The position numbers and the translations under genes are program-made. A DNA stretch of 64,000 nucleotides from Candidatus Binatia bacterium. GTDB lineage: Bacteria > Eisenbacteria > RBG-16-71-46 > SZUA-252. How positions within the stretch are numbered: position 1 is the stretch's first letter; each line of letters begins with the position of its first letter. Of this stretch, positions 54,800-63,551 are shown one piece after another. The notes under the pieces were generated by a model, which did not search any database, was not told the DNA's origin, and saw only the letters and a list, made by a program, of their open reading frames with translations. The stretch lies in the NCBI GenBank assembly GCA_035631035.1, contig DASQJL010000050.1, positions 1 to 64,000 of the forward strand. The letters are read 5' to 3'.

Positions 54800-55579
54800 C
54801 TAGTCTCCGGGGTAGAGATGGATCCCGAGACTCAATTGGCCCATCGACGTGAACTGGGAGTTGGAGACCATGGCGTACCCGCGGATCGAGACGTCGGCCG
54901 AGAAGCGGGGGCGGATGAAGCGCTCGAAACCCGCTCCCACGACGGCGAACGCCCCTTCGTTGACGCGGCTCGACTGGTCTTCGGAGAAGATGATGTCGGG
55001 CGAGGCATAGCCGAACCCGCCGACGAAATACGGCATGGCCATGCGTTCGCGGTGGACGTAGAAGACTCCCTCCACCGAGACGGTGGTGGCCACGACGTGG
55101 CTGTCGGCGAAGACGCCGGTGTTGATCGGCGCGTTGATGGCTCCGAAGCGCTGGTGCTCGAACGAGAATCCGACGGCCGCGCTGGGCGAGACCATGTAGC
55201 GGAAGCGGAAGGCGTAGCCGGGGCCGTTGTCGAATCCGTCGGCGAGACGGGAGTTCCCCCGGATCGCCCCGTACTGCCCCTGGATTCCGACGCTGATCGT
55301 GTTCGGGCGCTGCCGGCGCTCGAGCACGCGCGCCGGTTTCTCCGGCACCGGCTCGGGCTGGCGCCGCGCGGCGCGCCCCGCCTCGGACGAGACGGCGACG
55401 AACAGCCCTTCCCCGTCGCGAAGGAGCAGCGTGCCCCCTTCGCTCGCCGCCGCGTCCCGCGCCTGCGGCGCGCTCACGGCGCTTGGGTTCGGGTACGATG
55501 CGTGCGCGGACGGCGCGTAGGCGGCCGCGATCAGGAGCAGCGGGCCCAGCGCGAGCGCCCCGACGACTCGGTCTCTCAT
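54800..55579 (-). CDS. Outer-membrane beta-barrel protein
   Basis: A 259-residue protein with a signal peptide (about 1-27, ending SAHA). A charged region (about 28-90) precedes a beta-barrel of about eight strands (NTISVGIQGQYGAIRG, YAFRFRYMVSPSAAVGFSFEHQRF, MPYFVGGFGYASPDIIFSED, RFIRPRFSADVSIRGYAMV) that ends with a typical terminal strand (LSLGIHLYPGD). It belongs to the broad OmpW/OmpX-like group; ligand unknown. The second of two neighbouring ATG codons (55579) is chosen because GGGGAGGG lies at a proper distance; 55585 would place the ribosome site directly against the codon. Confidence 0.78.
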   Translation of the reverse strand: MRDRVVGALALGPLLLIAAAYAPSAHASYPNPSAVSAPQARDAAASEGGTLLLRDGEGLFVAVSSEAGRAARRQPEPVPEKPARVLERRQRPNTISVGIQGQYGAIRGNSRLADGFDNGPGYAFRFRYMVSPSAAVGFSFEHQRFGAINAPINTGVFADSHVVATTVSVEGVFYVHRERMAMPYFVGGFGYASPDIIFSEDQSSRVNEGAFAVVGAGFERFIRPRFSADVSIRGYAMVSNSQFTSMGQLSLGIHLYPGD

Positions 55580-55620
55580 CTCCATCCCTCCCCGACTCCG
55601 GCGTGCTCCGGCGGTTCGTC

Positions 55621-56565
55621 TCAGGCTCTCGGATGAAACTTGGCGTGGACCTCGCGCAGGTAGTTCCGGTCCAGATGGGTGTAGATCTGCGTCGTCTCGA
55701 TCGACCGGTGCCCCAGGAACTCCTGCACGACGCGCAGGTCGCAGCCTCCTTCGAGGAGGTGCGTCGCGCACGAATGCCGGAGCGTGTGCGGCGAAACCGC
55801 CCGGTCGATCCCCGCGGCCAGTGCGTAGCCGCGAAGGAGCTTCCAGTAGCCCATCCGCGTGAACGGCCGGCCCAGGCGCGTCACGAACACCGCGCGCTCG
55901 GCGCGCTGCCGCACCAGGAGCGGCCGCGCCCCGTCCAGGTAGCGGACCAGCGCCGCGCGCGCCTGGCTCCCGAAGGGGACGATGCGCTCCCGCTGCCGCT
56001 TCCCCACGCAGCGAACCAGCCCCTCCTCGAGGTCGACCTCTTCCAGGGCCAGCTTCACCAGCTCGCTCGCGCGGAGGCCGGTCGCGTACGCCGTCTCGAG
56101 GAGCGCCCGGTCGCGCACCGACTGCGGCGACTCGCCGCCCGGCGCCTTCAGGAGCGCCTCGATCTGCTCCACCGCGAGCACGTCGGGCAGAGGGCGCGAG
56201 CGTCGCGGCGGGCGGACCGGAAGCGCGGGATTGTCTCTCGCGAGCCCCCGCCGGCGCAAGAACTCGTGGAAGGAGCGGAGCGCCGCGATCTTCCGCGCCA
56301 CGGTGGAGGCCGACCAGCCGGCCGCGGCCACGTAGCGCTCGATGTCGGCCGGAGAGACCGCCGAGGGCTCCCGGCGTCCCTGGCCCGCGAGGTAGCGGTC
56401 GTACTGCGCCAGATCGCGGCCGTAGGCGCGCACGGTGTTCACGCTGAGGCGCCGCTCCTCGGCCAGATGGTCCCGGAAGCGCTCGAGGAGCGGGCCGAGA
56501 ACGCTCTTCGCGCGCTTGATCTCGGGCTCGGCGGCGCCCGGCTTGTTCCTCGGGGCGGGGGTCAA
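55621..56565 (-). CDS. xerD: Tyrosine recombinase XerC/XerD
   Basis: A 314-residue tyrosine recombinase. The N-terminal SAM-like core-binding domain spans about 18-120; the catalytic domain has Arg165 (TGLRASE), Lys189 (GKRQRER), His260-xx-Arg263 (HTLRHSCATHLLEGG), His286 (LGHRSIETTQIYTH) and the nucleophile Tyr295. Length and motifs fit the chromosome-dimer resolution enzymes XerC and XerD, and the exact paralogue cannot be told from sequence alone. The start is a TTG that overlaps the stop of the ogt gene (TTGA) with GGGAGG directly upstream, so the gene is translationally coupled to ogt. It is not next to an integrative element. Confidence 0.88.
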   Translation of the reverse strand: MTPAPRNKPGAAEPEIKRAKSVLGPLLERFRDHLAEERRLSVNTVRAYGRDLAQYDRYLAGQGRREPSAVSPADIERYVAAAGWSASTVARKIAALRSFHEFLRRRGLARDNPALPVRPPRRSRPLPDVLAVEQIEALLKAPGGESPQSVRDRALLETAYATGLRASELVKLALEEVDLEEGLVRCVGKRQRERIVPFGSQARAALVRYLDGARPLLVRQRAERAVFVTRLGRPFTRMGYWKLLRGYALAAGIDRAVSPHTLRHSCATHLLEGGCDLRVVQEFLGHRSIETTQIYTHLDRNYLREVHAKFHPRA

Positions 56566-57194
56566 CGACCTCCCGCCCGGCCGGCCGCCCGCCCCGCGGC
56601 GCGCAGCAGTCCCAGCACCCCCCGTCGCGGCTTCCGCCACTCCAGCTCCAGCTGACCGCCCTCCAGCGAGAGCAGGTAGCGCTTCCAGTCGAGCCCCGAC
56701 GTGAATCCGCCGATCGAGCCGCCGGAGTGGACCACGCGATGGCACGGGACGACGATCGGCACCGGGTTCTCGCCGAGCGCGTTCCCCACGGCGCGGACCG
56801 CTCGCGGCGCGCCGGCGCGCCGGGCGATCTCGGCGTACGAGACCACCTCGCCCCAGGGCACCGCCCGCGTCGCCTCCCACACGCGTCGCTGGAACGGCGT
56901 GCCGCAGGCAAGATCGAGCGGCAGGGTCGCCGGGACGGCGCCGCCGCGCGTGAAGCGCCGCATCGCGGCTTTCGCCCCCGCAGTCCAGCGCGGCCGCCGC
57001 ACGTAGCGGATCCCCCGCGCCCGCGCCTCGCGGCGGCGCGTTTCCGCGGCGCCCAGGTGCACCTCGCGCAGCCCCGCGGCGCTGCAGACGACCGTGATCG
57101 TTCCCGCGGGAGTCCGGACCGATGCCACCGCGAGCGGCTCCAGCTGGAGCTGCCCGCGCCGTTCCGCCTTCGCCGCGCGCTTCTTCGTCTTCAT
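56562..57194 (-). CDS. ogt: Methylated-DNA-protein-cysteine methyltransferase
   Basis: A 210-residue suicide repair protein that removes O6-alkyl groups from guanine. The acceptor Cys151 lies in PCHRV, preceded by PFQRRVWEATRAVPWGEVVSYAEIARRAGAPRAVRAVGNALGENP, the DNA-binding helix-turn-helix, and followed by GGSIGGFTSGLDWKRYLLSLE. The first 25 residues are basic. A C-terminal tail rich in Arg/Gly/Ala is poorly conserved. The ATG overlaps the stop of uvrC (ATGA), and the stop overlaps xerD (TTGA), giving a three-gene coupled repair and recombination operon. Confidence 0.92.
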   Translation of the reverse strand: MKTKKRAAKAERRGQLQLEPLAVASVRTPAGTITVVCSAAGLREVHLGAAETRRREARARGIRYVRRPRWTAGAKAAMRRFTRGGAVPATLPLDLACGTPFQRRVWEATRAVPWGEVVSYAEIARRAGAPRAVRAVGNALGENPVPIVVPCHRVVHSGGSIGGFTSGLDWKRYLLSLEGGQLELEWRKPRRGVLGLLRAAGRAAGRAGGR

Positions 57195-59035
57195 GACCCA
57201 CTCCCCCCTTCGCTCCCCGCCCCGACCGTCTCGAGAATCCGTTCCGCCATCCGCTTTCCGATCCCGGGCACGGACGCGATCGTCTCGATCGGCTCGTTGC
57301 GGAGCCGCGTCACCGAGCCGAAGCGCGCGAGCAGCATCGCGCGGCGCTTGGGCCCGAGTCCCTTCACCTGATCCAGAGCCGACTCGCTCGCGGCGCGCCC
57401 CCGGAGCGTGCGGTGATAGGTCACCGCGAAGCGGTGCGCCTCGTCGCGCACGCGCATGAGCAGCTTGAGCCCCGGCGCGCGGCGCGAGAGCCGGAGCGGC
57501 TCGCGCCGGCCCGGGATCACGATCTCCTCCAGACGCTTCGCCAGCCCCACGACCGGCACCGTCTCGAGCGGCGTCCCGATCGCGGCGCGGCGCGCCGATT
57601 CCAGCTGCCCGACGCCACCGTCGATCACGATCAGGTCGGCCGCCGAGAGGTCCTGGATCGCGACCCGCTGCGCGTGGCGCGACACGACCTCGGCCATGGA
57701 GGCGAAGTCGTCCTGCCCCGCGACGGCGCGGATGCGATACCGGCGGTACTCCGACTTGTAGGGCGCCCCGTCCAGGAACGTCACCATCGAAGCGACGACG
57801 TGCGTTCCGAAGAGGTTCGAGACGTCGAAGCAGCGGATGCGCCGTGGCATCGCCGGCAGGCCCAGCGCGCGCTGGAGATCCAGCGCCTCCTCCCCGGACA
57901 TCCCCTCCAGGCCCTTCGTCGCCTCGCCCTTCTCCTTCGCGAGCAAAAACGCCGCGTTCCGCCGCGCCATGCGCGCGAGCGCCTGCTCCCCCGTGCCTCG
58001 GGGCGGCCGGACGCGCACCGGGGCGTCTGCCCGCCGGGAAAGATACGATTCGAGCAGCTCGCGATCGCCGTCCGCGGCCTCGGCGATGAGCGTCGAGGGG
58101 ACGCTCTCCGAGCCCGCGTAATAGAGCGCGACGAAGGAGCGAAGCAGGTCGGCGTCGTCCGCGCCGCCGGTGCCCTTGAGCCAGCGCACGTCGCGCGAGA
58201 GCACCCGGCGCTCGCGGATCTTCAGCACCGCGACGCAGGTCTGGTCGCCGCCGCGCGTCCACCCCACGACGTCCACCGGCCGGTGCCCCACGTCGACCAT
58301 CCGCTGCCGCGCCAGGATCGATTCGAGGCGGCGGATCTGGTCGCGAAGGCGCCCCGCGCGCTCGTACTCGCGGCGCTCGGCCGCGTCCAGCTGGAGCGCG
58401 CGGAGCTTCTCCACGACGCGCTCGCGCTTCCCCGCGAGGAAATCGCAGAACTGGTCCACCATGGCGCGGTAGTCGTCCTGGCTCTGCATCGCGATGCACG
58501 GTCCGGTGCAGCGCCCAATGTGGAAGTCGAGGCACTCCTTCCGCGCCGCGATATGCGCGTCGATGTCGCGGCAGGTCCGGATCGGGAAGATCGTCTGGAT
58601 GTGGCGCAGGAGCGACCGGAGCGCGCTCACCTCGGTGTAGGGCCCGAAGTACCGGGCCCCGTCCTTCTCGACACGCCGCACCAGCGTGACGCGCGGATAG
58701 GGCTCCTGCCAGGAGACGCGCACGTAGGGGTAGCGCTTGTCGTCCTTGAGCCGGATGTTGTACGGCGGCTGCCGCTCGCGGACGAGCGTCGCCTCGAGGA
58801 GGAGCGCGTCGATCTCCGACTCGGCCGCGATGTACTCGACGTCGGTCACGCGCCGGATCAGCCCCACCTGCTTCGGGCCGATCTGCTCGGGGTTGGCGAA
58901 GTGGGACCGCACACGATGATCCAGCCGCTTCGCCTTGCCGACATAGAGCAGCTCCCCTTTCGAGCCCCGGAAGATGTAGACCCCGGGCTGGGCGGGAAGG
59001 GCGGCGATCTGGGATTCGAGCGTGGATGGCGTCAT
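57191..59035 (-). CDS. uvrC: Excinuclease ABC subunit C
   Basis: A 614-residue nucleotide-excision-repair nuclease that makes both incisions with UvrB. The GIY-YIG domain (about 15-95) starts QPGVYIFRGSKGELLYVGKAKRL. A UVR motif (REYERAGRLRDQIRRLES) follows near residue 225; the RNase H-like C-terminal nuclease has FDVSNLFG and VIDGGVGQL; two helix-hairpin-helix motifs end the protein (KGLGPKRRAMLLARFGS, VPGIGKRMAERILE). Length is normal. A minus-strand TATACT (59054-59059) 18 bases before the ATG is a likely -10 box, divergent from the rpsT promoter. Confidence 0.96.
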   Translation of the reverse strand: MTPSTLESQIAALPAQPGVYIFRGSKGELLYVGKAKRLDHRVRSHFANPEQIGPKQVGLIRRVTDVEYIAAESEIDALLLEATLVRERQPPYNIRLKDDKRYPYVRVSWQEPYPRVTLVRRVEKDGARYFGPYTEVSALRSLLRHIQTIFPIRTCRDIDAHIAARKECLDFHIGRCTGPCIAMQSQDDYRAMVDQFCDFLAGKRERVVEKLRALQLDAAERREYERAGRLRDQIRRLESILARQRMVDVGHRPVDVVGWTRGGDQTCVAVLKIRERRVLSRDVRWLKGTGGADDADLLRSFVALYYAGSESVPSTLIAEAADGDRELLESYLSRRADAPVRVRPPRGTGEQALARMARRNAAFLLAKEKGEATKGLEGMSGEEALDLQRALGLPAMPRRIRCFDVSNLFGTHVVASMVTFLDGAPYKSEYRRYRIRAVAGQDDFASMAEVVSRHAQRVAIQDLSAADLIVIDGGVGQLESARRAAIGTPLETVPVVGLAKRLEEIVIPGRREPLRLSRRAPGLKLLMRVRDEAHRFAVTYHRTLRGRAASESALDQVKGLGPKRRAMLLARFGSVTRLRNEPIETIASVPGIGKRMAERILETVGAGSEGGSGS

Positions 59036-59077
59036 AGGTGCGGTTACCGCAGCAGTATACCACTCAAGCGGTTGCGA

Positions 59078-59106
59078 TTGACAGACGGCGGCCGGGCCGC
59101 TAGTCT
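59078..59106 (+). promoter_or_regulatory. Sigma-70-type promoter for rpsT
   Basis: A perfect TTGACA, a 17-base spacer and TAGTCT. The start site would be near 59113, with a leader of about 40 bases and the ribosome site GGAGGAG before the ATG. Divergent from the uvrC promoter. Confidence 0.7.
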
Positions 59107-59153
59107 CCTGGGCTCATTCCCGTTTCGATGCTTCGCCTGTCCGGAGGAGACGA

Positions 59154-59408
59154 ATGCCGCACCACAAGTCAGCCGTGAAGCGCATGCGCACGAGCAAGCG
59201 GGATCGGACCAAGAACATCGCGGTCCGCTCAGAGTTGAAGACGCTTCTCAAGAGAATGTCGGATCAGCCTACCAATACGGACGTTATGAAGCTTACCGTT
59301 TCCGAGCTGGACCGCGCCGTCAAGAAGGGCGTGCTCAAGAAGGCGGTCGCGAACCGCCGGAAGTCGCGCCTGGCGAAAGCCGCGAACCGGGCGACCGCGA
59401 AGAAGTAG
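59154..59408 (+). CDS. rpsT: Small ribosomal subunit protein bS20
   Basis: An 84-residue, highly basic protein. The sequence MPHHKSAVKRMRTSKRDRTKNIAVRS matches the conserved start of bS20, followed by the three-helix bundle with KKGVLKKAVANRRKSRLAK near the C terminus. It binds 16S rRNA helices early in 30S assembly. It stands alone between divergent uvrC and a convergent outer-membrane protein gene. Ribosome site GGAGGAG lies 5 bases before the ATG. Confidence 0.97.
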   Translation: MPHHKSAVKRMRTSKRDRTKNIAVRSELKTLLKRMSDQPTNTDVMKLTVSELDRAVKKGVLKKAVANRRKSRLAKAANRATAKK

Positions 59409-59437
59409 AGAGCAGGCATCATCGCAGGGGCCGGGTC

Positions 59438-60022
59438 CTAGTCATCGAGCGCAGGCCACGACCACCCGAGTCTCGCGTGGATGCTCCACACCTTGTAGGT
59501 CGTGGAGTATCGACCGAAATCCTGATTCAAAGCACTATAGCGGACGCCGGCGCCCACCCGGAGCCGGCTGCTCGCCCGGAAAAGCCCGCCACCCGCCGCC
59601 CACCAACCCAGGCCGTGCGACGAAAATCCAAACGGCATCCCATTGTCATCGTAGTCTTCCTTGACCCGTTCTTCGCCCCACTCGGCGCCGGCGCTCGTAT
59701 AGGGCTGAAACAGTCCGCGACTCCAATCGCGACGGATGCCCAGGCCAAGCTGATCGAACTTGTAGTGAAAGTCACCGCCCTCCGTCGCACTGGGGACGGT
59801 CATTGCCGAGCGGCTGGCGAACAATGCGACGGCTACTGGCCAGCGCACGCCTTGGATCGCCAGATCGAGGCCCGCCTCGGTGCGTGAACCGTCGTGAGTG
59901 TCGATCGTCTGGCCGCCGACGATGACACTCGCGCTTCCGCGAGAACGTAATGGGTTGCCGAATGCTGCAGGAGGTAACGTGAGGAAATAGACGAGAAGAG
60001 TCGGCAGGAACAATCGTCTCAT
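59438..60022 (-). CDS. OmpW-like outer-membrane beta-barrel protein
   Basis: A 194-residue protein with a signal peptide (about 1-22, ending AAFG). The rest is a probable eight-stranded barrel: SASVIVGGQTI, AGLDLAIQGVRWPVAVALFAS, LGLGIRRDW, FQPYTSAGAEWG, GLGWWAAGGGLFRAS, RVGAGVRYSAL and the final HARLGWSWPALDD. No ligand can be predicted. Base composition is visibly less GC-rich than the neighbours, with codons such as AAA, ATA and TAT more frequent, so it may be a recent arrival. ATG 60022 has GGAGGAG upstream. It follows proS by 75 bases in the same direction. Confidence 0.75.
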   Translation of the reverse strand: MRRLFLPTLLVYFLTLPPAAFGNPLRSRGSASVIVGGQTIDTHDGSRTEAGLDLAIQGVRWPVAVALFASRSAMTVPSATEGGDFHYKFDQLGLGIRRDWSRGLFQPYTSAGAEWGEERVKEDYDDNGMPFGFSSHGLGWWAAGGGLFRASSRLRVGAGVRYSALNQDFGRYSTTYKVWSIHARLGWSWPALDD

Positions 60023-60097
60023 GGCTCCTCCACGGGCTGGCACAAGGCCCCCCGAAGAAACCCCGGCACCGACGCGCTTCTCCCTACTTACTTCCCT

Positions 60098-61816
60098 TCA
60101 TCGGCTCTCCTCCAACGCTCCATGCACGCGCTTCGCTGTCAGGCTCACGGCCTCGCCGACCGGGACTTTCTCCACTTCCCCCGTCTTTCGGTCGCGCAGC
60201 TCCACGACGCCTTCCGCGAGCCCCCGTTCGCCCACCGTCACGCGCAGCGGCATCCCAAGCAGGTCGGCGTCCTTGAACTTGGCGCCGGGGCGCTCGTCGC
60301 GGTCGTCGAGCAGCACCTCGACGCCGCGCGACTCCAAATCCGCCGCCAGCTTCTCCGCGGTGTCGCGCGACGGCTCGTGCTTCGTGTTCACGGCGAGCAC
60401 GTGGACGTGGAACGGCGCGAGCGGCATCGGCCAGACGATGCCGTTCTCGTCGTGCGACTGCTCGATGACCGCCGCGACGGTGCGGGTGATCCCGATCCCG
60501 TAGGTTCCCATGACGATGGTCTTCTCCGCTCCCGCCGCGTCCAGGAAGCGCGCTTTCATCGGCTCCGAGTAGCGGGTGCCGAGCTTGAAGATGTGCCCCA
60601 CCTCGATGCCGCGCGAGACGACCAGCTCGTCGCCGCAGCGCGGACAGCGGTCGCCGCGGCGCGCGGTAGCGATATCGGCGCGCTCCTTGGCGGCGGCGTC
60701 CCGGCCCAGGCGCACGTTCACCAGGTGGACGTCCTTCTTGTTCCCGCCCGCGACCCAGTTCTTCCCTTCCTGCACCGAGGGGTCCCAGATCGTGCGGATG
60801 CGCGACTCCAGCCCGACGGGGCCGGTGAAGCCCATCGGGCCGCCCGTGAGCTGCTCGATCTCCGCCGCGGCGGCGAGGCGCACCGGCGCGCCGCCCAGGT
60901 AGCGGCTCAGCTTGGCCTCGTTCAGCTCGCGATCGCCCGGCACGACCGCGAGGATCGGATCGCCGCCGGCCCAGAAGACGAGCGTCTTCAACAGCCGGTC
61001 GCTCGTCACGCCCAGGAACGCTGCCACTTCCTCGACCGTCTTCTTCCCCGGCGTCTCCCGCTCGGCGAGCGGCGCCTCCGCCTCGTGCGGCGCCGGCGGC
61101 AGCGCGAACTTCGCGCTCTCCGACGACGCGGCGTAGCCGCACGCCGACGAGAAGACCTCCGATTCCCCCGAGTCGGCGGTGACCATGAACTCGTGGTTCA
61201 CGTCCCCCCCGATCGCTCCCGAGTCGGCTTCCACCACGACGAAGGAGAGCCCGCAGCGGCGGAAGATCGCCGTGTAGGCGCGCCGCATCGCCTCGTACCC
61301 CACGTCGAGCGACGCCTCGTCCACGTGGAACGAGTAGCCGTCCTTCATGAGGAATTCCCGCGCGCGCATGACGCCGAAGCGCGGGCGGATCTCGTCGCGG
61401 AATTTGACGCCGATCTGGTAGAGGTTGAGCGGCAGGTCCCGGTAAGAGCGCACGTGGCTCCGCACCAGGTCGACCACCGCCTCCTCGTTCGTCGGTCCCA
61501 CGGCGTACTCGCGGTCGTGGCGGTCCTTCTGCCGGAAGAGCTCCTTCCCGTACTTCTCCCAGCGCCCCGACTCGACCCAGAGCTCGCTCGGCATGAGGAT
61601 CGGGAGCGACAGCTCCTGGGCTCCCTCGCGGTTCAGCTCCTCGCGCACGATGCGCATCAGCTTCGAGGCGGTGCGCCAGCCGAGCGGGAGCAGGCTGTAG
61701 ATCCCCGCCGCGTGCTTGCGCAGCATGCCGGCGCGGATCATGAGGCGGTGGCTCACCAGCTCGGCGTCGGCCGGGTCTTCCTTCAGGGTCGGGATGAACG
61801 CCTGGGAAAAGCGCAT
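60098..61816 (-). CDS. proS: Prolyl-tRNA synthetase, bacterial type with editing insertion
   Basis: A 572-residue class II synthetase. The N terminus (TLKEDPADAELVSHRLMIRAGMLRKHAAGIYSLLPLG) contains motif 1; motif 2 is around FRDEIRPRFGVMRAREFLMKDGYSFH. A YbaK-like editing insertion (about 235-385) contains KTLVFWAGGDPILAVVPGDRELNEAKL; motif 3 is GIGITRTVAAVIEQSHDENGIVWP. The anticodon-binding domain ends the protein. Domain order and length are normal for the bacterial type, so mischarged Ala-tRNA should be cleared. It begins 16 bases after dapB. Confidence 0.96.
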   Translation of the reverse strand: MRFSQAFIPTLKEDPADAELVSHRLMIRAGMLRKHAAGIYSLLPLGWRTASKLMRIVREELNREGAQELSLPILMPSELWVESGRWEKYGKELFRQKDRHDREYAVGPTNEEAVVDLVRSHVRSYRDLPLNLYQIGVKFRDEIRPRFGVMRAREFLMKDGYSFHVDEASLDVGYEAMRRAYTAIFRRCGLSFVVVEADSGAIGGDVNHEFMVTADSGESEVFSSACGYAASSESAKFALPPAPHEAEAPLAERETPGKKTVEEVAAFLGVTSDRLLKTLVFWAGGDPILAVVPGDRELNEAKLSRYLGGAPVRLAAAAEIEQLTGGPMGFTGPVGLESRIRTIWDPSVQEGKNWVAGGNKKDVHLVNVRLGRDAAAKERADIATARRGDRCPRCGDELVVSRGIEVGHIFKLGTRYSEPMKARFLDAAGAEKTIVMGTYGIGITRTVAAVIEQSHDENGIVWPMPLAPFHVHVLAVNTKHEPSRDTAEKLAADLESRGVEVLLDDRDERPGAKFKDADLLGMPLRVTVGERGLAEGVVELRDRKTGEVEKVPVGEAVSLTAKRVHGALEESR

Positions 61817-61832
61817 GCGGGTTCGGTTCCTC

Positions 61833-62612
61833 CTAGGCTTCGGTCAACGCGTCTTCGAACGAGTAGAGGCCGGGCTTCCGTCCGTGGAGGAAGCGCGCGG
61901 CCCGGAGCGCGCCGCGCGCGAAGACGGCGCGGTCCTGCACGGCGTGGCCCAGGGTGAGCGTTTCCCCCTCGCCGCTCAGCACGATCTCGTGCGTCCCGGG
62001 AGCGCTGCCGCCCCGAAGGGAGTGCGTCGCCACGCCGCCGGGGCGCCGCTCGGTGCCCACGCCGCGAAGCAGCTCGCCGAGCGCGATCGCCGTGCCGCTC
62101 GGCGCATCCTTCTTCGCGGCGTGGTGATGCTCCACGACGTCGGCATCGTAGAGCCCGCGCGCACCGGGCGGGAGGGCGCGCAGCACGGCGGAGAGGACCG
62201 CGATCCCCGGGCTCAGGTTCCGCGCGCGCAGGACGGGCGCCCGCGCGGCGAGCCGCGCGATCCGCTCCTCGGTCGCGGGGGATAGTCCGGAGGTCGCGGC
62301 CACGAGCGCCCGGGGCAGCGCCTCGAGGGCTCCGAGGAGCGTCTCGGTGCCGCTGGCGAGGCTCACGTCGACCACGACCAGATCGGGCGGAAGGGACGCG
62401 AGGCCCTCGGGCTTCCCCAGCGCGTCGGGGCCGAACCAGACGCACCCCTCGGGATGCGGTTCGCCGTCGTGCGAGCGCGCCACGCATCCCCGGAGCGAGA
62501 ACCTCCCCCGCTCGGAAGCCTCCGAGGCCGCCAGGGCGGCTCGAATCGCCCGTCCCATGCGGCCGGTCGCGCCGAAGAGAAGGATGGGAACGACGGCCGC
62601 GGAACCGCCCAC
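61833..62612 (-). CDS. dapB: 4-hydroxy-tetrahydrodipicolinate reductase
   Basis: A 259-residue enzyme of the lysine/diaminopimelate pathway. The N-terminal Rossmann motif GATGRMGR is at 14-21; the catalytic region HHHAAKKDAPSGTA begins at His162, with Lys168 as the conserved lysine. It reduces the product of DapA with NAD(P)H. GTG start, 3 bases after the dapA stop. It is somewhat shorter than E. coli DapB, with a degenerate cofactor-specificity loop. The operon order dapA-dapB-proS suggests co-regulation of wall precursor and translation genes. Confidence 0.93.
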   Translation of the reverse strand: MGGSAAVVPILLFGATGRMGRAIRAALAASEASERGRFSLRGCVARSHDGEPHPEGCVWFGPDALGKPEGLASLPPDLVVVDVSLASGTETLLGALEALPRALVAATSGLSPATEERIARLAARAPVLRARNLSPGIAVLSAVLRALPPGARGLYDADVVEHHHAAKKDAPSGTAIALGELLRGVGTERRPGGVATHSLRGGSAPGTHEIVLSGEGETLTLGHAVQDRAVFARGALRAARFLHGRKPGLYSFEDALTEA

Positions 62613-62615
62613 GCG

Positions 62616-63521
62616 CTAGTGCGCGGCGCGCGCCGGCGCGCGAAGGCCCAGGCCGTCCAGGGCTGCGTCCACGGCCCGGACCGTGTCGGGCTTCAGCCCG
62701 ACCAGCGGCAGCCGGAGGTCCGGAGCGATCGATCCGAGGGCGGAGAGGGCGTACTTGACCGGAGCCGGGCTGGTCTCGAGGAAGAGCGCCTTGAAGAGCG
62801 GGTAGAGGCGGCGGTGGATCGCCTCGGCCTCCGCGACGCGTCCCGCGCGGTGGTGGTTCCCCATCAACACCAGATCCTCCGGCGTCAGGTGCCCCGCGAC
62901 CGAGACGACGCCTTTCGCTCCGATCGAAAGCAGCGGCAGGTAGAGCGCGTCGTCCCCCGCGAGGATCGTGATGTCGGAGCGGCCGCGGATCTGGCTGGCC
63001 TGGTCCAGCGAGCCGCTCGCCTCCTTGATCGCCGCGATGCGCGGATGTTCACCCAGGCGCGCGACGGTCTCGGGGAGGATGTTGGCCCCGGTGCGCGTCG
63101 GGACGTTGTACAGGACCATCGGGCGGTCGATCGCGTCCGCCACCGCGCGGTAATGGGCGATCAGCCCCTCCTGGGTGGGCCGGATCGAATACGGCGTGAT
63201 CACCATCACGGCGTCCGCGCCCAGGCGGATCGCCTCGCGCGAGAATTCGATCGTCTCGTCGGTGACCGCCGTGCCGGTCCCGGCCACGACGGCGGCCTTG
63301 CCGCGCGCCGCCTCGACCGCGATCCGGATCACGGCCGCGCGCTCCTCGCGCGTGAGCGAGGTCGCCTCGCCCGTGCATCCGCACGGATAGAGCGCGCGCA
63401 CGCCGCGCGCGACCAGTCCGCCGGCCAAGGCGGCCAGCGCATCACGGTCCACTGCCCCGCCGCGGAACGGCGTGACCAGCGCGACGCCCACTCCCTCGAA
63501 GATCCCGCTTCGCTCGCTCAT
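62616..63521 (-). CDS. dapA: 4-hydroxy-tetrahydrodipicolinate synthase, altered proton relay
   Basis: A 301-residue TIM-barrel aldolase of the DapA/NanA superfamily. The Schiff-base Lys166 (IKEASG), Tyr138 (LYNVPTRTG) and Arg143 are present. Two of the three proton-relay residues known from E. coli differ: the GTTGE motif reads GCTGE (Cys49 in place of Thr44), and TPYYNRP reads TPYSIRP (Ser112 in place of Tyr107). Context with dapB strongly favours the DHDPS function, but a related aldolase activity cannot be excluded. ATG at 63521 with AAAGGAGAGG upstream. The gene before it is an incomplete Ig-like protein. Confidence 0.88.
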   Translation of the reverse strand: MSERSGIFEGVGVALVTPFRGGAVDRDALAALAGGLVARGVRALYPCGCTGEATSLTREERAAVIRIAVEAARGKAAVVAGTGTAVTDETIEFSREAIRLGADAVMVITPYSIRPTQEGLIAHYRAVADAIDRPMVLYNVPTRTGANILPETVARLGEHPRIAAIKEASGSLDQASQIRGRSDITILAGDDALYLPLLSIGAKGVVSVAGHLTPEDLVLMGNHHRAGRVAEAEAIHRRLYPLFKALFLETSPAPVKYALSALGSIAPDLRLPLVGLKPDTVRAVDAALDGLGLRAPARAAH

Positions 63522-63551
63522 GGTCCTCTCCTTTTCCTTCGCGGAGGCGCT

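Noticed and set aside
55621-56565. Integrase of a mobile island
   Set aside because: It is coupled to uvrC and ogt, has XerC/D length and motifs, and no attachment sites, phage genes or tRNA gene are next to it.
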